This document shows, piece by piece, positions 1 to 8,155 of a stretch of 64,000 bases of DNA; positions within the stretch are counted from its first letter, which is position 1, and the number at the start of each line of letters is the position of its first letter. This DNA is from Paraburkholderia sp. FT54 (GTDB lineage Bacteria; Pseudomonadota; Gammaproteobacteria; Burkholderiales; Burkholderiaceae). Where the stretch lies: positions 2,108,001 through 2,172,000 of the forward strand of contig NZ_CP134195.1 in assembly GCF_031585635.1 (NCBI RefSeq). Direction: 5' to 3'. The position numbers were made by a program, and so were the translations under genes. The notes beneath the pieces are model-generated. The model had not been told where the DNA came from. It ran no database searches and worked only from the letters and a program-made list of their open reading frames with translations.

Positions 1-671
1 TTCAGATTCCAGACAGCCGCCTCGCGAGGGCAGCAACCGATCTGGTCCGCGACACCGAGAACGATCTGCTTTTCAATCACTCGCGGCGCGTGTTCCTGTG
101 GGGTGCGTTGACAGGCGTGCGCCGCAACCTGGCGTACGACCCCGAGTTGTTGTACATCGGCGCGATGTTTCATGACATGGGCCTCACGCCGGACTACAGC
201 AGCAAAACGGATCGCTTCGAAGTGGACGGCGCCAATGCCGCGCGCGACTTTCTCAAGAGCTACGGCGTCAACGACTACGACATCGAACAGGTCTGGTTGT
301 CGATCGCACTTCACACCACGCCGGGCGTCCCCGAGCATCTGAAGCCAGTCGTTTCGCTGGTGACGGCGGGCGTCGAGATGGACGTGCTGGGTATGCGGTA
401 TCACGACTTCGACGACGCGCAACGCGTCAGCGTGGTGGCCGCGCATCCGCGGGAGCAGGACTTCAAGAACCAGATCATCGACGCGTTTGCGCAGGGCACG
501 ATCAGCAAGCCCGAAACCACATTCGGCAACGTGAAAGCCGATGTCCTCGAGATGAAAGACCCCAGCTACAAGCGGCTGAATTTCTGCAAGATCATTCTCG
601 GCTCGGCATGGGACGACAGCAACGCGGGTCACGTCCATCACGCGGCATGCAATCACGGGCCGGCGGCGTAA
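1..671 (+). CDS. HD-domain protein (5' truncated by window)
   Basis: The frame is open to the first base of the window, so the gene starts upstream; the first internal start-like codon (GTG at 90) is inside the domain. About 222 residues are visible. They carry a conserved FNHSRRVF stretch, then MFHDMGL giving the His-Asp pair of HD metal-dependent phosphohydrolases, then LHTTPG. This arrangement resembles the stand-alone HD proteins related to fungal cyanamide hydratase. The substrate cannot be told from sequence. The tail holds a short His-rich stretch (AGHVHHAACNHG). No neighbour on the same strand helps to define the role. Family call is firm, enzymatic role unknown. Confidence 0.85.
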   Translation, partial: QIPDSRLARAATDLVRDTENDLLFNHSRRVFLWGALTGVRRNLAYDPELLYIGAMFHDMGLTPDYSSKTDRFEVDGANAARDFLKSYGVNDYDIEQVWLSIALHTTPGVPEHLKPVVSLVTAGVEMDVLGMRYHDFDDAQRVSVVAAHPREQDFKNQIIDAFAQGTISKPETTFGNVKADVLEMKDPSYKRLNFCKIILGSAWDDSNAGHVHHAACNHGPAA

Positions 672-805
672 TAACTGCCTGCGCAAAATGGTCGGCGCTT
701 TGCGTGCCGGCCAATTCAGGACTCAGGGCGTGCGGAACGCGAGGCCCATGAGGCGCCGCATCTGTCGGCGCGGCATTGATTGACCCGGCCATTGCCACCC
801 CTGCT

Positions 806-997
806 TCACGATCTGTCCGACGGTCGCGGCGTCAGCATCAGCGCCAGCACCGCGACGCCGAGCACCAGCAACACGCCGCCATAGAGCATGGCATTGCGTA
901 TGTCGAATAGCACGCCATGAATGACCATCGCCATGCCGGCCAGCGCGACGAACACCGCGATGGCCGCGAATACGATCCGACGTTCGGCGCGAATCAT
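806..997 (-). CDS. small two-helix membrane protein
   Basis: A 63-residue protein with two hydrophobic segments (roughly residues 8-30 and 36-55) and a short charged tail, so probably an inner-membrane protein with two helices. The ATG at 997 is preceded by a GGGAG ribosome binding site; a TTG five codons upstream lacks one. It lies downstream of and in the same direction as the emrB-like gene, about 155 bases away, and may be co-transcribed with the efflux genes. I do not recognise a family. Confidence 0.5.
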   Translation of the reverse strand: MIRAERRIVFAAIAVFVALAGMAMVIHGVLFDIRNAMLYGGVLLVLGVAVLALMLTPRPSDRS

Positions 998-1153
998 GGC
1001 GCTCTCCCGCAAGATGTTAATGCCGTATGACGAACAGGAACGATGGAAGATCTCGAACTCGTGCGTCGTGCGACGGAAACCTCAATCTATCGTAGGTGGC
1101 GAAAAGGCAATAGTAAATACCGGTAAGCATGCCGCTCGCCACCTGTGCCGCAG

Positions 1154-2716
1154 TCAATGGCCACCCGCTCCCGCCGCCGCGGCCGAACTCGCGCGATCCG
1201 GTTTCGTCACCCAGATCAACGGGATGATCAGCACGAAAATCACCGCCGACAGCCAGAAAATATCGTTCAGTCCCAGCATCGCCGCCTGCGCATTCATCGA
1301 GCGTTCGAAGAACGCCATGGCCTGCGCCTGACCGCCTCCCAACGAACTTTGCAGCGCATCCAGCGCCCACGTGTAAACCGGATTGTTCACGCTCGTCTGC
1401 TCGGCCAGTTGCGCATGATGCAGGATCGTCCGGTCGTTCCATCCCGTCGAAGCCAGCGACGTACCCACCGCGCCGGCGAACACCCGCACGAAATTCGACA
1501 GGCCCGCCGCGGCTGGAATCCGGTCGGGCGTGAGGCCCGACAGAATGATCGCGGTCAGCGGCACGAAGAAGAGCGCGGTCGGGAAACCTTGCAGCAACGT
1601 CGGCAGGACCAGCGTCCACGTGTCCACACCGGTGGTGTAGTTCGAGCGCATGAAGAACACGCCGGCGAAACCGACGAACGCCAGCGTCGCCAGCACGCGC
1701 GCATCCGACTTCGGCATGATCTTCGCCATGACCGGCGCGAGCAGCACGGCGAAGATGCCAAGCGGCGCCATCGCCAGACCGGCATCGACGGAACGGTAGT
1801 TCAGATACGCCTGCATCCACTGCGGCAACAGCACGAGGTTGGAGAAAAACACCGCGTACGCTACCGAAATCGCGATCGTGCCGCCGAGGAAATTGCGTTT
1901 GCCGAACAGTCTCAAGTCGACGATCGGGTTCTTCTCAGTCAGCTCCCAGATCACGAAGAACGCGAAGCTGATCGCCGCGAACACCGTCAGGGCGACGATC
2001 ACCGGCGAGCCGAACCAGTCGAGATCCTTGCCCTTGTCGAGCATGATCTGCAACGAGCCGACCCACGCGATCAGCGAGATCAGGCCGACCTTGTCGATCG
2101 GCAGCCGCTTGGTCGGGGTTTCACGGGTGCGATAGATCGCCCACGTCACGCCGGCCGCGAACAGGCCCACCGGAATGTTGATGTAGAAGATCCATGACCA
2201 GCTATAGCTGTCGGTGATCCAGCCGCCGAGCGCCGGGCCCGCAATCGGGCCGACGGTCGCGGTCATCGCCCACAAGGCGAGCGCGGTCGAGGATTTCTCC
2301 TTCGGATACGAGCCGAGCAGAATCGCTTGCGACAATGGAATCAACGGACCCGCCACCGCCCCCTGCAGAATCCGCGCGGCGAGCAACACCGGCAGATTCG
2401 GCGCGATTCCGCACAGCCACGAGGACAGCACGAACAACAGAATCGCCCACACGAACAGCTTGATCTGCCCAACGCGCTGCGTGAGCCAGCCGGTCAACGG
2501 AATTGCGATCGCGTTGGCGGCGGCGAACAGCGTGATCACCCACGTGCCCTCGTCCACCGAAACGCCGAGATTGCCGGCGATAGTCGGAATCGCCACGTTC
2601 GCAATGGATGAATCCAGCACGTTCATAAACGTGGCGAGCGCCACGGCAAGCGTCGCCAGCACCAGCTTGCCGCCGGTCAGCGGTGGCAGCGTGGCGGGCT
2701 TCGTCGATCCATTCAT
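1154..2716 (-). CDS. emrB: DHA2-family MFS drug exporter, EmrB type
   Basis: A 520-residue, 14-helix MFS protein of the EmrB/QacA (DHA2) drug:proton antiporter family. Visible signatures are LDSSIANVAIPTIAGNLG in helix 1 and a PLTGWLTQRVGQIKLF loop corresponding to motif A. It would pump hydrophobic toxic compounds through a periplasmic adaptor and outer membrane channel. I chose the ATG at 2716 because AGGTGA lies just upstream; a TTG eight codons earlier has no such site. It is the last of three efflux genes read marR-side to emrB. A MarR-box-like element lies at 2744-2761 directly upstream. Confidence 0.93.
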   Translation of the reverse strand: MNGSTKPATLPPLTGGKLVLATLAVALATFMNVLDSSIANVAIPTIAGNLGVSVDEGTWVITLFAAANAIAIPLTGWLTQRVGQIKLFVWAILLFVLSSWLCGIAPNLPVLLAARILQGAVAGPLIPLSQAILLGSYPKEKSSTALALWAMTATVGPIAGPALGGWITDSYSWSWIFYINIPVGLFAAGVTWAIYRTRETPTKRLPIDKVGLISLIAWVGSLQIMLDKGKDLDWFGSPVIVALTVFAAISFAFFVIWELTEKNPIVDLRLFGKRNFLGGTIAISVAYAVFFSNLVLLPQWMQAYLNYRSVDAGLAMAPLGIFAVLLAPVMAKIMPKSDARVLATLAFVGFAGVFFMRSNYTTGVDTWTLVLPTLLQGFPTALFFVPLTAIILSGLTPDRIPAAAGLSNFVRVFAGAVGTSLASTGWNDRTILHHAQLAEQTSVNNPVYTWALDALQSSLGGGQAQAMAFFERSMNAQAAMLGLNDIFWLSAVIFVLIIPLIWVTKPDRASSAAAAGAGGH

Positions 2717-2743
2717 TTCATCACCTGTCGAGGAAGGCAAAAC

Positions 2744-2761
2744 TATCTGACTTATCAGTTA
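2744..2761. promoter_or_regulatory. MarR-type operator candidate before emrB
   Basis: TATCTGACTTATCAGTTA, an imperfect inverted repeat with CTGA/TCAG core arms. The TATCTGAC half matches the elements in front of marR, the outer membrane gene and emrA. Its position just upstream of the emrB start suggests local repression by the neighbouring MarR protein, or an internal promoter. Confidence 0.5.
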
Positions 2762-2797
2762 AATGCACAAAAAAACCGGTACTCGGTAGCCGCAGGT

Positions 2798-4039
2798 TCA
2801 GCCTGCTTTGCGTACGGCGTTTTTCTGCGTGGGACTCGCGGCCATCTCGCGCTTCGCCGGCATGTTTTGGGCGATGATCCGCGCGATTTCAGCGTCGGCC
2901 TCGTCGCCGTACTGCGCGAATACGTCGGTGTGATACGAGGTGTTGACCGCCGCGCCGAGTTGAGCGCCCGTTTCCTTGTGGGTGTCGACGTCGACCTGCA
3001 TCGACAGACCGATCCTCAATGGATGCGCATTCAATTCACTTTGGTCGAGCTGGATCCGCGCCGGCAGACGTTGCACGACCTTGATCCAGTTGCCGGTGGC
3101 GTTCTGCGCGGGCAGCGTGGCGAATGCGGCGCCCGTGCCCGCCGAGAAGCCCACCACCCGGCCGTGATATTTGACGCCGGAACCGTACACGTCCGCGGTG
3201 AGTGTGACGGGTTGGCCGATGCGCATGTGCCTGAGCTGCCCTTCCTTGAAGTTCGCGTCGACCCACACGCCGTCGAGCGGCACGATCGCCATCAACGGGT
3301 TGCCCGGCGCCACGCGCTGGCCGACCTGCACCGAGCGGCGCGCCACATAGCCGGTGACGGGCGCGGGCAAGGTGTTGCGCGCGTAATTCAGGTACGCGTC
3401 GCGCACTTTCGAGGCCGCGGCCTGCACGTTCGGATGCTGTTCGATCGATGTGCGGTCGGTCAGCGCGTGGTTGGCCTCGGCCTGCTGACGGGCGGCGTCG
3501 AGCGCGGCCTGCGCGGAGCTGACGGCGTCGCGGGCATGGGCGATGTCCTCGCCGGACACCGCGCCCGTTTCAGCCACGGCCTGCCGACGCTTCAGGTCGT
3601 CGTTGGCGCGGGCCAGATCCGATTGACGTTGCGCGATGGTCGCCGCATAGAAATCGTTGTTCACGTACAGACCGCTCACCTGCCGCACGGTCTGGCCGAG
3701 CGTCGCTTCCGCATTCGACAAGGCGACTTTCGCGTCGGCGTTATCCAGGGTGACGATGGGCGCGCCCTGCTTGACGATCTGCGTGTCGTCGGCGTTGACC
3801 GCGACTACGGTGCCGCTCACTTGCGGCGTCAGTTGCACGAGGTTGCCGCTCACATACGCGTCGTCGGTGGACTGGTAGTAGCGGCCGACCGTGAAGTAGT
3901 ACGCGCCGTAGCCGGCGCCGGCCAGCACGACGCTGGCCGCCAGCAGGGCGAGCAGCAGCTTGCGCTTCGTGGGGGCCTGCGCTTGCAGCGGTTGGTCCGC
4001 GTCCGCCGTCGCGCGGCCGGTGTTGATCGTGTCGCTCAT
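2798..4039 (-). CDS. emrA: HlyD/EmrA-type membrane fusion protein
   Basis: A 413-residue periplasmic adaptor anchored by one N-terminal transmembrane helix (about residues 28-50) after a short cytoplasmic segment. Then come a biotinyl-lipoyl half-motif (SGNLVQLTPQVSGTVVAV), a long alpha-helical hairpin rich in Ala/Gln, the second lipoyl half (ARNTLPAPVTGYVARRSVQ) and a beta-barrel domain. It links the EmrB-like pump to the outer membrane channel. Start at 4039 has AGGAG upstream. It is 81 bases upstream of emrB and 42 bases downstream of the outer membrane channel gene, all in one direction. Length is typical for EmrA. Confidence 0.93.
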   Translation of the reverse strand: MSDTINTGRATADADQPLQAQAPTKRKLLLALLAASVVLAGAGYGAYYFTVGRYYQSTDDAYVSGNLVQLTPQVSGTVVAVNADDTQIVKQGAPIVTLDNADAKVALSNAEATLGQTVRQVSGLYVNNDFYAATIAQRQSDLARANDDLKRRQAVAETGAVSGEDIAHARDAVSSAQAALDAARQQAEANHALTDRTSIEQHPNVQAAASKVRDAYLNYARNTLPAPVTGYVARRSVQVGQRVAPGNPLMAIVPLDGVWVDANFKEGQLRHMRIGQPVTLTADVYGSGVKYHGRVVGFSAGTGAAFATLPAQNATGNWIKVVQRLPARIQLDQSELNAHPLRIGLSMQVDVDTHKETGAQLGAAVNTSYHTDVFAQYGDEADAEIARIIAQNMPAKREMAASPTQKNAVRKAG

Positions 4040-4049
4040 GATATGGCTC

Positions 4050-4059
4050 CTGACAGATA
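4050..4059. promoter_or_regulatory. MarR-box half-site before emrA
   Basis: CTGACAGATA repeats one arm of the motif seen at 6134-6151 and 5599-5616. Only a half-site is clear here, so binding would be weaker or the element is decayed. Confidence 0.3.
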
Positions 4060-4081
4060 AGAAAAGTGTCGCGATGGCGGC

Positions 4082-5596
4082 TCAGCGCGCGGCGACGACT
4101 GGATTGACGGATGTGGATTGAACGGCCGCACTGCCGCGAGCGACGGAATCGGCGTTATCGACATAACCGCCGCCGAGCGCCGCGGCCAACGCGATCTGCT
4201 GATCGCGCCGGTTCATCTTCAGATTCGCGACCTGCTGGTCGGCGACGAGCGCGGTGGTGTCGGCGTTCAGCACCGTCAACTGATTCGCAAGGCCGGCCTT
4301 GTATTGCGTGAGCGCCAACTGATCGGCGCTGCGGGCGGCTTCCTGAGCGGCTTGCGCGTCGCTGAGCTGCTCGTCTGTCGAACGGATTTGCGCGAGTTGC
4401 GTCGCGACTTCGGACAAGGCGGTGACGAGCGTCTGGTTATACGTGGCGACCGCGTAGTCGAAATCGGCGTAGCGTCCTTTCAATTGCGCGCGCAATTGAC
4501 CGCCGTCGAAAATCGGCAGATGGATCGCCGGTCCGACCGACGCCGTGCGGCTCGCTGCCGTCAGGAAGCGGCCGAACCCGAACGCATCGAGACCGATCGC
4601 GGCGCTCAGATTGATGTCGGGATAGAACTCGGCCTTGGCCTCTTTGACGTCGTGCGTGAACGCGTCGACCCGCCATTTCGCCGCGACCAGGTCCGGGCGG
4701 CGGCTCACCAGATCGGCCGGCAGGTTGTCGGGCAGCCGCACTTCGTCGCCCACGCCGAGCGTCGGCCGTGCGATAGCGAGGCCGCGGTCCGGCCCGGCGC
4801 CAAGCAAGGCGGCCAGTTGATAGCGCGTCGTCACGATACTGCCGTCGATCGAAGCGAGCGTCGCGCGGCTGGTGGCGAGATTCGCCTGGGCCGTCTTGCG
4901 TTCCACTTGCGTGTCGAGACCCGTTGCAATGCGGCCGGCGGTAATGCGGTCGATCTGTTCGCGCTGCGCGATTTCCTCCTGCGCGATGTCACGCAACGCA
5001 TAGAGCCGCGCAAGCTGGTTATAAGCGCGCGCGGTGGCCGACGTGAGAGACAGCTTGACGACTTCCTCGTCCGCCTGGGTCGCCTGCAATTGCGACAGCG
5101 AGGCTTTCAGCGCTTCGCGATTCTTGCCCCACAGATCGAGATCGTAGGAAGCGGACAACAAGCCCTTGTTCTCCGATTGCCACGAACCGCCATACGGCGG
5201 CGGCACGAGCGTCGTAGCTGAATACTGTTGACGCGTGAACGAATAGGTCGCGCCGACTTGCGGCATGGTGTTCGCCTTCGCCGTATCGCTGTACGCGGCG
5301 GCCGCCGCGACGCGGGCGCGGGCCTGCTCGACCGACGGATTGCCTGTCAGCGCTTCGGCAAGCAAGGCTTTCAGTTGCGCGTCGCCGAACTGGTCGGCCC
5401 AATCGGCGGACGGCCAATGACCGTTGTCCTGCGCAATGCTTTGTCGAGTCGCGTAGGACTGCGGCTGCGCCATCTGCTTGTCGCTCGAGATGCCGGCGTA
5501 ATTCGCGCAAGCCGACAGCACCGCCGCGAAGATCACCGTCACGCCAGCCTTTGCGATCCGCGACCTGGCGAGCCGTGGATTTAACTGTGATTTCAT
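4082..5596 (-). CDS. NodT-family outer membrane efflux lipoprotein
   Basis: A 504-residue RND/NodT-type outer membrane factor, the TolC-like exit duct of the pump. The N terminus is a lipoprotein signal: a basic start, a hydrophobic stretch and the lipobox LSAC, so Cys around residue 30 is probably lipidated. Two outer-membrane-efflux repeats follow, with typical stretches such as SYDLDLWGKNREA and IHLPIFDGGQLRAQLKGR. It precedes emrA and emrB on the same strand and completes the tripartite system. A MarR-like element overlaps its 5' region. Confidence 0.93.
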   Translation of the reverse strand: MKSQLNPRLARSRIAKAGVTVIFAAVLSACANYAGISSDKQMAQPQSYATRQSIAQDNGHWPSADWADQFGDAQLKALLAEALTGNPSVEQARARVAAAAAYSDTAKANTMPQVGATYSFTRQQYSATTLVPPPYGGSWQSENKGLLSASYDLDLWGKNREALKASLSQLQATQADEEVVKLSLTSATARAYNQLARLYALRDIAQEEIAQREQIDRITAGRIATGLDTQVERKTAQANLATSRATLASIDGSIVTTRYQLAALLGAGPDRGLAIARPTLGVGDEVRLPDNLPADLVSRRPDLVAAKWRVDAFTHDVKEAKAEFYPDINLSAAIGLDAFGFGRFLTAASRTASVGPAIHLPIFDGGQLRAQLKGRYADFDYAVATYNQTLVTALSEVATQLAQIRSTDEQLSDAQAAQEAARSADQLALTQYKAGLANQLTVLNADTTALVADQQVANLKMNRRDQQIALAAALGGGYVDNADSVARGSAAVQSTSVNPVVAAR

Positions 5597-5598
5597 TT

Positions 5599-5616
5599 TC
5601 TGACCTGTCAGATATA
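5599..5616. promoter_or_regulatory. MarR-type operator candidate before outer membrane gene
   Basis: TCTGACCTGTCAGATATA: TCTGAC and GTCAGA arms form a short palindrome, and GTCAGATA is identical to the arm of the marR-upstream element. It sits immediately upstream of the outer membrane lipoprotein start, overlapping its likely ribosome binding region. Confidence 0.5.
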
Positions 5617-5666
5617 TGAGTGAAAAAATCGCTGCAGCGTCCGCAGCATGGTTTGCCTGGCCTCGC

Positions 5667-6104
5667 CTACGGGGCGAGAAACTTGTTCAGCAGACGGCGC
5701 AACTCTTCAAATTCGGCTTTCGTAAACTTCTTCAGACGCCGGTTCAGCACCACTGGGACAATCGCGGGAAGCTGCGCGGCGACCGCTTCGCCCTCTTTCG
5801 TCAGTTTCAGGTTGACGACGCGGCGGTCTTCGATGCTGCGCGAGCGTTCCAGCAAACCCTTGGCTTCCAGCTTGTCGAGCATGCGCGTCATCAGGCCGGT
5901 GTCGATGCCGAGCAGCCGCGACAGTTCGAACGGCGTGGTGGCGGCGCCCCGGCGCATGGACAGCAGAATGCCCATCTGCTGGCTGGTGATGTCCAGATCC
6001 TTCAGCGCGGTGTCCATTTCGGTGACCAGCAAGTTACGTGCTTTGTTGATCGAGAAACCAACGCTCAGCGTCAGGCTGAAATTTTCCGGCGTGTAGTGAT
6101 TCAT
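5667..6104 (-). CDS. MarR-family transcriptional regulator
   Basis: A 145-residue winged-helix regulator. The region SRLLGIDTGLMTRMLDKLEAKGLLERSRS contains the recognition helix and is followed by the wing (SIEDRRVVNLKLTKEG), as in MarR/EmrR. Start at 6104 has GGGAGG five bases upstream. It is the first gene of a minus-strand series leading into the efflux genes and is divergent from azoR. An inverted repeat with 6-base arms lies 30 bases upstream, suggesting autoregulation. By analogy with EmrR it would repress the pump and release DNA when it binds an aromatic ligand (inference). Confidence 0.93.
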   Translation of the reverse strand: MNHYTPENFSLTLSVGFSINKARNLLVTEMDTALKDLDITSQQMGILLSMRRGAATTPFELSRLLGIDTGLMTRMLDKLEAKGLLERSRSIEDRRVVNLKLTKEGEAVAAQLPAIVPVVLNRRLKKFTKAEFEELRRLLNKFLAP

Positions 6105-6133
6105 TCATGCCTCCCGTTCGATGCGCTGAACTT

Positions 6134-6151
6134 TATCTGCATAGTCAGATA
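6134..6151. promoter_or_regulatory. MarR-type operator between marR and azoR
   Basis: TATCTG-CATAGT-CAGATA: perfect 6-base arms around a 6-base spacer, in the divergent intergenic region. It is the best-formed copy of the motif repeated before the efflux genes and could control both directions. Confidence 0.6.
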
Positions 6152-6340
6152 TTGTCAAAGATCGATTCCGACACAGGACTGTTTCAGTCAGGTGCACAAT
6201 CGCGCCCCTTCCATAGCGCCCGGTAGCGAGAAAAGTGGTTACCTTGAATTAGCCAAAACCGGTCATTTAACAAAGCCAGTCGAGCGTTTAATCTGCTCTC
6301 ACGCTAAACCACCCATGCCACTAACGGAAGGACGGAAACC

Positions 6341-7024
6341 ATGAAGATCATGCACGTCGACGCAAGCGCCAAACGCGAGCGATCCAACTCCCGCGCATTG
6401 AGCCGCTATTTTCTGGAACGCCTGCGTGAAGAAGGCGCGGAGTTCGAAGTCGATTACCTGGATGTGACGATCGACACCCCACCGCACGTCACCGAGGCCT
6501 TCGCGATTGCCACCTACACGGCCGCGCAGGATCGCACGCCTGCGATGAAGGCGACGCTGGCCGGCTCGGATGCGCTCTGCCAGCGCCTGCTCGACGCGGA
6601 CGCGTTCGTCTTCGCCATGCCCATGTACAACTGGTCGATGCCCTCCGCGTTCAAGGCGTTTATCGACAGCGTCACGCGCACGGGCCTAACCTACGTGAAT
6701 GCGGACGATGGCCGCGTGGTCGGGCAGCTTTCGCGTCAGAAGGTGCTGTTCATCACGAGCCGCGGCGCGGATTTGCGCCCGGGCTCGCCTTACGCGGGCA
6801 TGGATGCGCTCACGCCGTCGCTGAAGTCTGCGTTCGGCTTCCTCGGCGTCGCCGATCCGACCTTTGTCGACGCCCAGCCGCTGCAGTTTGCCAATCCTGA
6901 AGCGCGTATCGAAGCGCTTCAGCGCGCACGCGCCGAACTGGACGCCGTGGCGTCGAATTGGGCGGCGTCGTCGTCAGATTCGAGCCGTGCAAACCATGAT
7001 GCCTTGTCAGGAGTCACAGCATGA
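6341..7024 (+). CDS. azoR: FMN-dependent NADH-azoreductase family
   Basis: A 227-residue flavodoxin-like fold quinone/azo reductase. The N-terminal MKIMHVDASAKRERSNSRAL matches the FMN phosphate-binding loop of AzoR, and FAMPMYNWSMPSAFKAFIDS is the conserved isoalloxazine-contacting segment. Such enzymes carry out two-electron reduction of quinones and azo dyes with NAD(P)H in the cytosol. The start follows a GGAAGGA sequence. It is divergent from marR, and its stop overlaps the next start (ATGA), so the two genes downstream of the operator are translationally coupled. Confidence 0.9.
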   Translation: MKIMHVDASAKRERSNSRALSRYFLERLREEGAEFEVDYLDVTIDTPPHVTEAFAIATYTAAQDRTPAMKATLAGSDALCQRLLDADAFVFAMPMYNWSMPSAFKAFIDSVTRTGLTYVNADDGRVVGQLSRQKVLFITSRGADLRPGSPYAGMDALTPSLKSAFGFLGVADPTFVDAQPLQFANPEARIEALQRARAELDAVASNWAASSSDSSRANHDALSGVTA

Positions 7025-7452
7025 AAATCCGCCCACTGATCGCGACGGCCACGCTCGCCGGTTTCGCCATTTTCGGCGTTTCCCAGTCCACCTTCGCCGC
7101 CGACGCAACCGCGCCGCACGAGACGATTACGCCTGCTTTTGCCGAGGCGATCGCCAACGTGCCGGGCAAGACGATGACGGCGCTCGTGGTCGAGTATCCG
7201 CCCGGCGGCAAGTCGCCCTCGCATCGGCACGGTCAGGCGTTCGTGGTCGGCTATGTGCTGTCGGGGGCGATCCGCAGTCGCGTGAACGCCGGCGAAGAGC
7301 GCGTCTATCATGCCGGCGAGTACTGGACCGAGAAGCCGGGCGTGCATCACACGGTCAGCGAAAACGCGAGCGATACGGAACCTGCGAAGCTGCTGGCGAT
7401 CTTCGTGGCCGACTCGAAAGACAAGAACCTTGTTACGTTCGACAAGAAGTAA
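7021..7452 (+). CDS. exported cupin-domain protein
   Basis: A 143-residue protein with a signal peptide (basic start, hydrophobic core, cleavage near TFAAD around residue 22-25) and a single cupin beta-barrel. Metal-ligand motif 1 is visible as SPSHRHGQAFVVGYVLSG, and the second motif centres on YWTEKPGVHHTVS. Cupins of this kind bind a metal and often act as small oxygenases, isomerases or sensors; the substrate is unknown. It overlaps azoR by four bases, suggesting a joint role in handling redox-active or aromatic compounds, probably under the MarR regulator. Confidence 0.85.
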   Translation: MKIRPLIATATLAGFAIFGVSQSTFAADATAPHETITPAFAEAIANVPGKTMTALVVEYPPGGKSPSHRHGQAFVVGYVLSGAIRSRVNAGEERVYHAGEYWTEKPGVHHTVSENASDTEPAKLLAIFVADSKDKNLVTFDKK

Positions 7453-7589
7453 GTGTATTGACGGCGCCGGGCTGGTCGCACCGTCATTGCACCGCGATGG
7501 CGGCCGGCGACTATGCCAGTCGCCGCCGCGAGCGGAGCCCGAAACGGCGCTCGCTGCGCGTCCCGAACTTCGCGTCCGGAACTTCGCGC

Positions 7590-7961
7590 CTAGAACTTCG
7601 GATGACATTCAAAACTCATGGACGACCCATGCTCCGTCATCCCCTGCACGCCGCTGACGGTTTCCGTCGTCACGCTGATCTGCATGCCGCGACGCTCGCA
7701 GTAATCGCGCGCCTCGTTCATGGCCTGTTCATGCGCGCGGGCCCAGGCGAGGCGTCCGCCTGTCGCGCTTGCGGCGACCGTATAAGTATTCGGTTTGCTG
7801 GTGGCGACCACGTCGCTGGAACTGGCGCAGCCCACGAGGCTCGCGCACGCCGCCACGGCCGCAACGAGGGCGCGCGCCGATGCCGACAACGCGTCTCGCG
7901 CCGCGAGCGCGCCGAATGCCTCATTCCGTTCGGCCATGCGGCCTGAGACAGTATTGAACAT
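7590..7961 (-). CDS. small putative lipoprotein
   Basis: A 123-residue protein. After an N-terminal stretch there is a hydrophobic segment ending in LVGCASS, a lipobox-like signal with Cys near residue 45. If this is the true signal, the start may lie further in than 7961, although AGGTG precedes that ATG. The mature part (ATGGRLAWARAHEQAMNEARDYCERRGMQ) is a short soluble domain like those in many uncharacterised proteobacterial lipoproteins. No function can be assigned. Confidence 0.65.
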   Translation of the reverse strand: MFNTVSGRMAERNEAFGALAARDALSASARALVAAVAACASLVGCASSSDVVATSKPNTYTVAASATGGRLAWARAHEQAMNEARDYCERRGMQISVTTETVSGVQGMTEHGSSMSFECHPKF

Positions 7962-8155
7962 ATATCACCTGCACATTTTTACGGATTGACCAATTCTTGA
8001 AATTATCCGTAATCATGCGCAGGAGATCAGCCTCACCATCCGAAAACACTGTTGCTCGCGGCTAAACAATGCCGCCCGCGCGAACGGCGCGGCACAGTCG
8101 TTGCTAACCGGTTCCGTGTGAGCGCATCGCGGCTCGCTTCACGGAGTGTGCAGAC

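Noticed and set aside
2867..4060. 397-codon plus-strand frame over emrA
   Set aside because: Repetitive Arg/Val/Asp-rich translation typical of a GC-bias shadow; emrA has a full family architecture.
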